The notes under the pieces were generated by a model that was given only the letters and a program-made list of their open reading frames with translations, searched no databases and had not been told where the DNA came from. From Dryobates pubescens (Eukaryota > Chordata > Aves > Piciformes > Picidae): a DNA stretch of 64,000 nucleotides. Both the position numbers and the translations under genes were made by a program. Location of the stretch: NCBI RefSeq assembly GCF_014839835.1, contig NC_071642.1:7710052-7774051 (forward strand). The letters are read 5' to 3'. Shown here one piece after another: positions 42,801 through 54,800 of this stretch (positions are counted from its first letter, which is position 1; every line of letters begins with the position of its first letter).

Positions 42801-45800
42801 CATCACCCCAATGCACCCCACATGGCCACACTGCACCCTGCATCACCCCACACCACCCCAATGCACCTCACATGGCTGCACTGCACCCTGCATCACCCCA
42901 ATGCATCCCACAGTGCCACACTGCCCCCTGCATCACCCCAATGCACCCCACATGACCACACTGCACCCTGCATCACCCCACACCACCCTAATGAACCTCA
43001 CCTGGCTGCACTGCACCCTGCATCACCCCAATGCATCCCACAGTGCCACACTGTACCCTGCATCACCCCACACTACTCCAATGCACCCCACATGGCCACA
43101 CTGCACCCTGCATCACCCCACACCACCCTAATGCACCTCACATGGCTGCACTGCCCCCTGCATCACCCCAATGCATCCCACAGTGCCACACTGCACCCTG
43201 CATCACCCCACACCACCCTAATGCACCTCACCTGGCTGCACTGCACCCTGCATCACCCCAATGCCACACTGTACCCTGCATCACCCCACACTACTCCAAT
43301 GCACCCCACATGGCCACACTGTACCCTGCATCACCCCAATGCATCCCACATGGCCACACTGCACCTTGCAACACCTCAATGCACCCCACATGGCCACACT
43401 GTACCCTGCATCACCCCAATGCATCCCACATGGCCACACTGCACCCTGCAACACCTCAATGCACCCCACATGGCCACACTGCACCCTGCATCACCCCAAT
43501 GCATCCCACAGTGCCACACTGCACCCTGCATCACCCCACATCACCCCAATGCACCCCACATGGCTACTCTGCACCCTCCTGCACCCCACATCATCCCACT
43601 CCACCCTGTATCACCCCACATCACCCCACTGCACCCCATGATGGCACTGGGTGAATTTAACACCCGGGGGGGGGGAGGGGGGGGGAGAGGAAGGCTTTGC
43701 CACCCCAAACCTGCAGCTAGAAAGGGTAGGGGTGAGCCTCTGCTCTACCTCTGCTGAACCCCCAGCCCTGTGCCTGGCAGCTGCACCCCACGATGGCACT
43801 GGGTGAATTTAACCCCCGGGGGAGGGAAGGCTTTGCCACCCCAAACCTGCAGCTGGCTTGGGCAGGGGTAGGATTTAGCTCCTCTACCCCTGCTGACCGC
43901 CCCCCCCCCCCCAGCCCTGTGCCTGGCAGCAGCATCCTATTGCCGCACCCCACATCATCCCACTGCACCCCACGATGGCACTGGGTGAATTCAACCCCCT
44001 GGGCGGGGGGGGGGGGGAGCGGGAAGGCTTTGCCACCCCAAAGCTGCAGCTGGCAGGGGCAGGGCTGAGCCCCTGCTGAACTCCCCAGCCCCGTGCCTGG
44101 CAGCAGAGCCCTGTCGGCACCCCCCGGGCTGGGGCCGCCCGGGGCTCACCCGCAGCTTGTGCTCCTTCCTGTTGACGATGACGGCGGTGATCTGCTGGTC
44201 CATGAAGATGAGGATGGTGACCAGCAGGGCGGGCAGGGCGCTCGCCAGGTAAACCCACCAGGGGTTCTTGCCGAAGGGAAACACAAACCACCCTCGGTCC
44301 ACACGGGTGGGCTGCAGAGGGACAGAGATGGGCTTGGGACACACAGAAATGGGGGGAGGGGGGGAAAAAAACCCCCAAACCACCACAGAGCCAACATTCT
44401 GGGAAAGCCCTAAAGCCTCTGAGCATTATCCTGGGCTGCATCCCTGCCTTGATCCCAGGGCTGGAGCAGCTCCCCTGTGGGGACAGGCTGGGAGAGTTGG
44501 GGCTGTTCAGCTTGGGGGAGAGAAGGCTCCAGGGAGACCTTAAAGCAGCCTCCCAGTACCTGCAGGGGCTCCAGGAGGGCTGGGGAGGGACTTTGGACAA
44601 GGGCTGGGAGTGCCAGGATGAGGAACAATGGTTTGGAAGTGGAGCAGGGCAGGTTTAGATTGGACATCAGGAGGAAGTTCTGCACAGTGAGGCTGGTGAG
44701 ACACTGGGAGGGGCTGCCCAGGGATGCTGTGGAGGCTCCAAGCCTGGAGACATTCAAGGTCAAACCTGCTGGGAGTCCCAGCAGCCTGCTGTAGGTGCAG
44801 GTGTCCCTGCTGACTGCAGGGGGGTTGGACAAGATGACCTTGGAGGGTCCCTTCCAACCTGATGCATTCTGTGAATCTATGGAGTGATCTTCACAGAATG
44901 GATCCAGAGGAGTGATGGTGCCCCTGGGCTGGGCACTGGGGAGGCCACAGCTTGAGGGCTGGGCTCAGGGTTGGGCTCCTGACTGCCAGGAGGACTTTGA
45001 GGGCTGGAGCAGGGCCAGAGAAGGGCAAGGAAGGTGGGGAAGGGTCTGGAGAAGAGGGCTGGGGAGGAGCAGCTGAGGGAGCTGGGGAGAAGGAGGCTGA
45101 GGGGAGACCTCCTGGCTCTCTGCAGCTCCCTGAGGAGGTTGGAGCCAGGTGGAGGTTGGGCTCTGCTCCCTAGGAACGAGGGACAGGAGAAGAAATGGCC
45201 TGGAATTGTGCCAGAGGAGGTTCAGGTTGGACATTAGAAGAAACTTCTTCACTGGGAGGGTTCTCCAAGCCTGGCCCAGGCTGCCCAGGGGGGAGGTTGA
45301 ACCCCTATCCCTGGAGGTGTTTCAAAGCTGCAGAGATGTGCTGCTGAGGGTCAAGGTTCAGCCCCAGACTCAGAGAATGATTGGACTCAGTCTTGAGCCT
45401 CTCTTCCAACCAAAACAGAGGAAATGGCCTGAGGTTGCCCCAGGGGAGGTTTAAGCTGAACTTGAGGACCAAAGGATTGTCAGGCACTGGCTCAGGCTGC
45501 CCAGGGCAGTGGTGGTCTCCATCCCCTGGAGGTGTTTCAAGTCCACTTGGCTGAGGAGCTGAGGGCCATGCTCTAAGAGCTGTGTGCAGGAGATGTGAGG
45601 TCAGGGTTGGACTCAATGACCTGAGGACCTTTTCCAACCATTCTATGACCCATCCCTGAGTCCCACCACAACTCACCAACACCCAACCCACCCCCAGCAT
45701 CCTCACTCCTCAACCCCCAATTTGGCACTTCCAGCAGTACCTTGGATGGGGGGTAAGGGTTGGGGAGAAGAGGAGGGGGAGAGAAAGAGGGGAGGGGGAG

Positions 45801-48800
45801 AGAAAGAGGGGAGGGGGAGAGAAGGAGGGGAGGGGGAGAGAAGGAGGGGAGGGGGAGAGAAGGAGGGGAGGGGGAGAGAAGGAGGGGAGGGGAAGAGAAG
45901 GAGGGGAGGGGAAGAGAAGGAGGGGAGGGGAAGAGAAGGAGGGGAGGGGAAGAGAAGGAGGGGAGGGGAAGAGAAGGAGGGGAGGGGAAGAGAAGGAGGG
46001 GAGGGGAAGAGAAGGAGGGGAGGGGAAGAGAAGGAGGGGAGGGGAAGAGAAGGAGGGGAGGGGAAGAGAAGGAGGGGAGGGGAAGAGAAGGAGGGGAGGG
46101 GAAGAGAAGGAGGGGAGGGGAAGAGAAGGAGGGGAGGGGAAGAGAAGGAGGGGAGGGGAGGGAAATTTTGGGGGGAAGAGAAATGTTGTAGGCCAAAGCT
46201 TTTGGGGGTTGGTTTTTTTTGGGGGGGGTCTTCTTTACCTTAAAATCAGTAGGCACTTGGAGCTTTGGGGTGTTGAGTCCAAAAAGCACATCCAGCCCCA
46301 CAAACATGAGTATGGACATAAAGATTGAGAAGTCACTAATGAGTTTACGAAGCTGAGCAGGAGAGAGGGAAGGGAGGAGAGAAAAACAAAGGAAGGAAGG
46401 AAGAGAAATCACAGAATTAGAAGGTTCTACCCCAAAAAAGGGCAAAAAGAAGGACCTGGATGCTGCAGGTGAGGTGAGGTAGAGCCTGAGAAGCAGAGAG
46501 CAGCTGGAAAGAGAGCATGAGGTGGGTGGGAAGAGAGGGCAAGAGGTCCCCTGGTGGTCAGCCCAACCTTGATGATGCTGGGGATGTGCAGCTTGGGGGT
46601 GTCCAGGCCGAAGCAGGCATCCACGGCACAGAAGATCAGGATGGAGAAGACGTTGGAAAAGTCGGCAATGAAAGCCCTGACCTGGAGGGAAGATGGGGAA
46701 ATGGGGGGGGGGGAAGGGATTAATGGGATGGGGAGGGTCAATGAGGGGATGGGGAGGGTCAATGGGGGGATGGGGAGGGTCAATAAAGAGATGGGGATGG
46801 TCAACAATGGGATGGAGAGGGTCAAAGGTGGGATGGAGAGGGATAATGGTAGGATGGAGAGGGTCAATGATGGGATAGATTTGGTGTACATTGGGATGGA
46901 GAGGGTCAGTGATGGGATGGAGAGGGTCACTGGTGGGCTGGATTTGCTGTGCATTAGAATGGAGAGGGTCAATGGTGGGATGGAGAAGGTCAATGGTGGG
47001 ATGGAGAGGGTCAGTGGTGGGATGGATTTGCTGTGCATTAGGATGGAGAGGGTCAATGGTGGGATGGAGAGGGTCAATGGTGGTATGGAGAGGGTCAGTG
47101 GTGGGATGGAGAAGGTCAATGGTGGGATAGATTTGGTGTACATTGGGATGGAGAGGGTCAATGGTGGGATGGAGAGGGTCAGTGGTGGGATGGAGAGGGT
47201 CAGTGGTGGGCTGGATTTGCTGTGCATTGGGATGGAGAGGGTCAATGGTGGGATGGAGAGGGTCACTGGTGGGCTGGATTTGCTGTGCATTAGAATGGAG
47301 AGGGTCAATGGTGGGATGGAGAAGGTCAATGGTGGGATGGAGAAGGTCAATGGTGGGATGGATTTGCTGTGCATTAGGATGGGGAGGGTCAATGGTAGGA
47401 TGGGGAGGGTCAATGGTAGGATGGGGAGGGTCAATGGTAGGATGGGGAGTGTCAGTGGTGGGATGGAGAGTGTCAATGGTGGGATGGAGAGGGTCAATGG
47501 TGGGATGGAGAGGGTCAGTGGTGGGATGGAGAGGGTCAGTGGTGGGCTGGATTTGCTGTGCATTGGGATGGAGAGGGTCAATGATGGGATAATAAAGGTT
47601 GGTGAATGGGATGGAGGAGGGGGTTAATGGGATCAAGAGGATGATTAGCTGGATGGGGGGGCTTCTTGGGATGCAGAGGGTATCTGATGGGATTTAAGGG
47701 TACTAATGGGATGGAGAGGGCAGTTAATGGGATGGAGAGGGCAGTTAATGGGATGGAGAGGGCAGTTAATGGGATGGAGAGGATATTTAATGGGAGGCAG
47801 AGGGCATTTATTGGTCTGGAGAGAGCATTAATGGGGTGCAGAGGTTTGTTCCCAGTCCAGCATCCTTCCCTGGGGCTTTCCAGCTCCACTTCCCCATGGA
47901 CAGCCTGAGCACACCCCCACACCCCAGTGCTGATTCTTCTCCCCTTTGCATGGCAAGCAAGGAGGTCACTGCCTGCAGGAGCCTCAGGGAGGATTCTCCT
48001 AAGTGCTACCAACAGCTGCGAGGAACAGCTCCCAGAGCTCTTGGAACCAAGGATTGATGCTCCTGGAGCTCTCTGAACCATGGACTGATGCTCCTGAACT
48101 CTTTAAACCATGGACTGATGCTCCTGGAGCTCTTGGAACCAAGGATTGATACTCTTGGAGCTCTTGGAACCAAGGATTGATGTTCCTGGAGCTCTCTGAA
48201 CTAAGGGTTGATGCTCCTGAACTCTTTAAACCATGGACTGATGCTCCTGGATCTCTTGGAACCAAGGATTGATGTTCCTGGAGCTCTTGGAAACACAGAT
48301 TAATGCTCCTGGAACTCTTTAAACCATGGATTGATGCTCCTGGAGCTCTGTTGAACCACTGCTTGATGCTCCTGGAGCTCTCTGAACCATGGATCGATGC
48401 TCCTGGAGCTCCCAGAACCACAGACTGATGCTCCTGGAGCTCTTGGAACCAAGGATTGACGTTCCTGGAGCTCTTGGAAACACAGATTAATGCTCCTGGA
48501 GCTCTTTAAACCATGGATTGATGCTCCTGGAGCTCTGTTGAACCACTGCTTGATGCTCCTGGAGCTCTCTGAACCATGGATCGATGCTCCTGGAGCTCCC
48601 AGAACCACAGATTGATGTTCCTGGAGCTCTATTGAACCACTGCTTGATTCTCCTGGAGCTCTGTTGAACCACTACTTGATGCTCCTGGAGCTCTCAGAAC
48701 CACAGACTGATGCTCCTGGAGCTCTTGGAACCACTGCTTGATGCTCCTGGAGCTCTTTGCATCCAGGTTTTCCTGCCTTGTGGGAAAGGGGAGGGGCAAA

Positions 48801-51800
48801 GCCCAGAGCCTTCCTTACCTTGGTGGGGAAGTAGCGACTGAACTTGAACTTCTTCAGGGTCAGGGTCATGGAGTAGGTGCCAAAGAAGAGGATGAAGGAC
48901 ATCAGGGCCAGGTCAGGCACGAATTTACAGGACTTGCCCACCAAACTCCCACCATATTTCAGACATTCCTTCTTGCTGAGCTGAGTCCAGTCCAGAGCTG
49001 TGAGGTTAATAGCATTGGACTGGGGAGAGAACCCCAACCCCCCCCGAAAGGCAATGTTAGCACTGGAAGGAAGGGGGGCAGGCAAGGAAAGGGACATTGC
49101 CCCCCCCAAAAAATTGAAAGAAAAGGCCCAATGAAGCATTTTCAGCAATTTTTATGTGCAAGGAAAGGGGCAGTGCCCAGACACCCCCCCAGAAAAACCA
49201 GACTGAGAGAGCTGGGGTTGTGCAGGCTGGAGAAGAGAAGGCTCTGAGACCTTCTTGTGGCCTTCCAGGATCTGCAGGGGGCTCCAGGAAAGCTGGGGAG
49301 GGACTTTTGAGGGTGTCAGGGAGGGATAGGGCTGGGGGGGATGGAGCAAAACTAGAAGTGGGGAGATTGAGATTGGCTGTGAGGAAGAAGTTGCTGCCCA
49401 GGAGGGTGGTGAGAGCCTGGCACAGGTTGCCCAGGGAGGTGGTGGAAGCCTCCTGCCTGGAGGTGTTTGCAGCCAGGCTGGAGGTGGCTGTGAGCAGCCT
49501 CCTGTGGTGTGAGGTGTCCCTGCCCATGGCAGGGGGGCTGGAACTGGCTGAGCCTTGAGGTCCCTTCCAGCCCTCACAATTCTCTGATTCCTTGCACAAT
49601 GCAATTGTGACCCAAAAAGGGCAAAATCAGCATTTTTTGGTTTGTTATGTGCAAGGAAAGAGCATCTCCTGGCCAAGCTCCCCTGCCCCGCCAGCTCCCA
49701 ATTAAAATTTAGGGAACAGCAGGGATATTTTTCAGCCTCCCCAGATCAGCATTTTCAGCAATGGTAACATCCAGGCCAAGGGCATTTCCTGGCCACCCCC
49801 CCCCCAGAATTAGTGTTTTAAGGGACTGCAGGTTACAAGGGAAGGGACATTTCCCAGGGCCACTGCCAGTGGGAGCCTCAGAACCACCAGCAAGCCTCAG
49901 GGCTGCTGTTGATTTGGGCCAACGAGCCAGGATTTGCTGCCACCATCCCAAGTGGGACCCCAAACCACCCCGAATCCCACTTCCCCCTCACTGCTAGCAG
50001 CTGCCTCTTGCTCCCTGGATGTCAGAATCCTGGGGATTTCGTGGAACCACAGATCTGTTTGGGTTGGAAAAGCTCTCTGAGATCATTGAGTCAACTTAAG
50101 AGCACCGTGGCCACTAAAGCATGGCCCCAAGTGCCACGGCCAAAGGTTTCTGGATCACCTCCAGGGCTGGGGACTCCACCACCTCCCTGGGCAGCCTGGG
50201 ACAATCCCTGACCACTCTTGCAGCAAAGAGATTTTTCTTCATCTCCAACCTAACCCTCCCCTGGCACAACTTCAGGCCATTTCCTCTCCTTCTATCACCT
50301 AAGACCAGGGAGAAGAAACCAACCCCTACCTGGCTCCAACCTCCTTTCAGGGGCTTGGAGAGCAATGAGCTCTCCCCTCAGCCTCTTATACTCCAAGCTA
50401 AACAACCCCACTTCCTCCCTTGTCCCCAGATTTGCCCTCTCTTGCCCCAAAACTCCTCTTGGGATGAGCAAAAGCTTCTTACCAGAGAAACATTAGTGGT
50501 GTTGGGTGCCACTGGAGCTGAAGCATCGAACAAGGTCGCGTTGGCTGCGGGAAAGGAGTTTGTTACTGAGGTTTGGGGGTCACAAAGGGGTTTGGGGGAG
50601 GGGGTGGGGGGCAAAAGCAGCCAGGCTTCCACCTGGAGAACCATGGCTCAGCCTGGGAGAAGCTGTAGGACTTGGGGAAATTGGGATTTGGAGTGAAGCC
50701 CCCCCCCCCCCCCCCCCCCCCCTCCAGCTCATTTCTAACCCCACAGCGACTTCTCCCGGCTTAATCCCACGTGCTGGCGGAGAACTCAGCATCTCCCTCG
50801 CTGGCTTCTCCCTCCAGGGAGGCTGGGGGGAGGGAGGGTGAGTGGGTTTCTAGGAGGGTCCCAGCTCCTCAAATCTTTAGGAACTGAAATATTTTGGTGG
50901 CTTCCCAATGGAAGCCACAGGCAGCAGGGTTGAGCAACCCAACAGACGCTGGGGGGGGTAGAAGACTCAAAAAGCAGCTTGGTCTTACTGGAGAGGCAGC
51001 ATCCAATCACCCCCAATTTGTTGGTTTGATTTCTTAATGTTTGGGGTGTTGTTTGGGGTTTATTTTAGGTGTTTTGGTGTCTCACTGCAAAGAAACCCCC
51101 CCCAAAAAATCCAACCACCTCCATCCTTTCCAGCCCCCAGCACCTTCTCCTGCAGCGCCAAAAGCAGCTCCGCTCGGCTCTTCGGGCGACGCAGCTCCTT
51201 GCCTTCAGGAGCACCCCAAGGATCTTTAGGGGTGCCCCTAAGGGAGGGGTCCAGGACATTTCTGTCCCCCCCACCCCTCCTGTTCCCTTTGGTCCATCCT
51301 CTTCCAGCGCCAAGTGGGAACAGTTTGGCTGCCCCGAACCTGCTGCCTCCATCCCCGGCGCAGAGGATGAATGAAGGAGAAGTGAATGCTGGGGGGGGGG
51401 AGGAGGGGGGAGGGAGGGGCTGCCAACACTGGGTGCTGGCAGAGCCAGCAGTAAAAACATCACCACCACCACCACCATCAATTATCAACTATGACTCAGT
51501 AATTAGCAATCATTAGTGTTATTAATTCCCCCTCCATAACCTTTTCTATCTCCAGACATCGACCTGGTTTGTGATTCCTACCACTTTGATTAGGGTCCCA
51601 CTCCAGGGTGGTATTAAGAGGGGGACCCTTAAGGGTGCTCCACAAAAACCCTTTCAGCAGAGCAGAGAGAAAAGTAAAAGAAATGGGGGTGGGGTGGGGA
51701 GGAGAAAACAACCCAAACAACCAAAAATCAAAATCAAAATCACCACCAAACCCCAACCCAGGGGGGGTGTGGGGGGAAGGGGGGAAAGAGTATCAAATAG

Positions 51801-54800
51801 TCAAGTAGTGTTAATATTCAGAAGGTGATACTCACTTGAGATTGAAATCAGCCCCAATTGGTGTGTGCAGCAGAGACAAATATGGGACAAATCAGTTATA
51901 ATAATCAAAAATCAGAAGGAATGATTTAAAAAGGAAAAAAAAAAAAACCACACACAACAAAAAAAATAAAGAGGAAAAAATTGGGAATGATTAAAAATAA
52001 GAAGAAAAAAAGATGTAGAAGGGAATTAAAGACCTCAATAGCTACAGGGATGGAGAACCCAATGTGGATACTGCTGCAAGGCATGGAGAACTCAACACTG
52101 ACACTGCTCCAAGGCATGGAGAATCCAACACTGATACTGCTCCAAGGCATGGAGAATCCAACACTGATAGAGCTCCAAGGAATGGAGAACTCATCACTGA
52201 TACTGCTCCAAGGCATGGAGAACTCAACACTGATACTGCTCCAAGGAATGGAGAACTCAACACTGATACTGCTCCAAGGCATGGAGAATCCAACACTGAT
52301 AGAGCTCCAAGGAATGGAGAACTCAACACTGATAGAGCTCCGAGGAATGGAGAACTCATCACTGATACTGCTCCAAGGCATGGAGAACTCAACACTGATA
52401 CTGCTCCAAGGCATGGAGAACTCAACACTGATACTGCTCCAAGGAATGGAGAACTCAACACTGATACTGCTCCAAGGCATGGAGAACTCAACATTAATAG
52501 AGCTCCAAGGCATGGAGAACTCAACACTGATAGAGCTCCAAGGCATGGAGAACTCAACACTGATAGAGCTCCAAGGCATGGAGAACTCAACACTGATAGA
52601 GCTCCAAGGCATGGAGAACTCAACACTGATAGAGCTCCAAGGCATGGAGAACTCAACACTGATAGAGCTCCAAGGCATGGAGAACTCAACACTGATAGAG
52701 CTCCAAGGCATGGAGAACTCAACATTAATAGAGCTCCAAGGCATGGAGAACCCAACACTGATACTGCTCCAAGGCATGGAGAACTCAACAAGGATACTGC
52801 TCCAAGGCATGGAGAACCCAACACTGATACTGCTCCAAGGCATGGAGAACCCAACACTGATAGAGCTCCAAGGCATGGAGAACCCAACACTGATACTGCT
52901 CCAAGGCATGGAGAGAACCCAACACTGATAGAGCTCCAAGGAATGGAGAACTCAACACAGATAGAGTTCCAAGGCATGGAGAACTCAACATTAATAGAGC
53001 TCCAAGGAATAGAGAACTCAACACTGATACTGCTCCAAGGCATGGAGAACTCAACACTGATAGAGCTCCAAGGAATGGAGAATCCAACACTGATACTGCT
53101 CCAAGGAATGGAGAACTCAACATTAATAGAGCTCCAAGGAATAGAGAACTCAACACTGATACTGCTCCAAGGCATGGAGAACTCAACACTGATACTGCTC
53201 CAAGGCATGGAGAATTCAACACTGATAGAGCTCCAAGGAATGGAGAACCCAACACTGATACTGCTCCAAGGAATGGAGAACCCAACACTAATACTGCTCC
53301 AAGGCATGGAGAACCCAACACTGATACTGCTCCAAGGCATGGAGAACTCAACACTGATAGAGCTCCAAGGCATGGAGAACCCAACACTGATACTGCTCCA
53401 AGGCATGGAGAACTCAACACTGATAGAGCTCCAAGGCATGGAGAACCCAACACTGATACTGCTCCAAGGCATGGAGAACCCAACACTGATACTGCTCCAA
53501 GGCATGGAGAACCCAACACTGATACTGCTCCAAGGCATGGAGAACTCAACACTGATACTGCTCCAAGGCATGGAGAACCCAACACTGATACTGCTCCAAG
53601 GCATGGAGAACTCAACACTGATACTGCTCCAAGGCATGGAGAACCCAACACTGATACTGCTCCAAGGCATGGAGAACCCAACACTGATACTGCTCCAAGG
53701 CATGGAGAACCCAACACTGATACTGCTCCAAGGCATGGAGAACCCAACACTGATACTGCTCCAAGGCATGGAGAACCCAATGTGGATGCTGTTTCCTTGG
53801 GTGCCCCAAGGGCAGCAAGGGTGGGTAATTGTGAAGCGGTTTCATAAGGCTTTTAGGGGGTGAAAATGTCTCTCAGCCACCCCAGGGCTTGGAAAAGGGG
53901 GAGACCTCCCTGGAGGCTTCACTTCCTCCTGTGTTAAAGGTGGGAAGATGCCACCTGGCTGGCTGGGTGAAGGTGGTGATGGTCCTGTTTGGAACATTTC
54001 ATCCCCCTGGAGTTGTGTTGAGCATTAGGATTTGCTTTCCCTCATGACAAATCCGGGGTGGGGTTTGGCTTCACAGAGGATTGCATCAACTCCAGGTGCC
54101 CCCCATTGCCTATGGCACTTCCAGAACACACCAGGGGCAACTCCATGGAGCCTGATCCACAGAAAGGGAGGGAAAATACCAAACTAAAGCAAAAGAGAAG
54201 GTGATCTCCATGGCAGAAGGTAGGAGCTCTCCCTGCAGGCACTCTGGAACACATCAAGTGGCAGGGCCTGGGTGCTGTTATTTCTGCCTGCTCCACCTCT
54301 GACTTCTCCCCCAGCCTCTTGGTGTTTGGACTTTCTAAATGAATTCAGCTCCTCTGGTTGCTGCCCAAATCAAAGGTCTCTGCTCCCTTCCTGGTGGCCA
54401 CAGGAGCATCTTAGCTTCAGGATTCAGCTCTGGGATTCCCCACAAGGTCTATCCAAAAGCCAGATCAGAGGAGCCATCAGAAGGTGGTCTGCTGAGAGCC
54501 TGATGGCCTCTCCTTAATGCAAAGGAGTGAAAACAGAGGAGGGAAAAAAGTAGTCCAAGGAGGTTTCCACACCCGGCTGAGACATCCTGGGGTGTCCTAG
54601 GCACCAGAGAGGACAAAACCCCTGGAGTGAGAGTTTCCATTTCCTGGGGACTGTTTCCATCAGCTGCAGACTGGAATGAACCACCTGAAAAGCCTTTTTT
54701 TTTTCCTTCCTTCCATATTTCCTTTCTTATTTCCATCCAGGTCTGGCTGCTCCAGGCTGAGGCCTCAGCTCTCCAGCACCGCTGACCCCATCCTGGCAAG

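Noticed and set aside
42440-43645. CRISPR-like array
   Set aside because: Units are contiguous without unique spacers and lie in a vertebrate intron.
42441-43757. 438-codon plus-strand open frame rich in His, Pro and Cys
   Set aside because: It is a C-rich minisatellite in an SLC4A5 intron with all frames open.
46239-46352. The second 114-nt SLC4A5 exon as a decayed pseudo-exon
   Set aside because: The frame is open, both splice sites are good, helix and TPKL motif are kept, and the length is exactly that of its partner. Decay would be expected to break at least one of these.
45573-47636. 687-codon minus-strand open frame crossing SLC4A5 exons and minisatellites
   Set aside because: It is a read-through of two arrays with units near a multiple of three plus one real exon. 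The SLC4A5 splice sites inside it explain the coding part.
52064-53863. Open frames of 575-599 codons on both strands in the 33-bp array
   Set aside because: They are a by-product of a unit of 11 codons without stops. There is no start context, splice site or similarity, and the array lies in an SLC4A5 intron.
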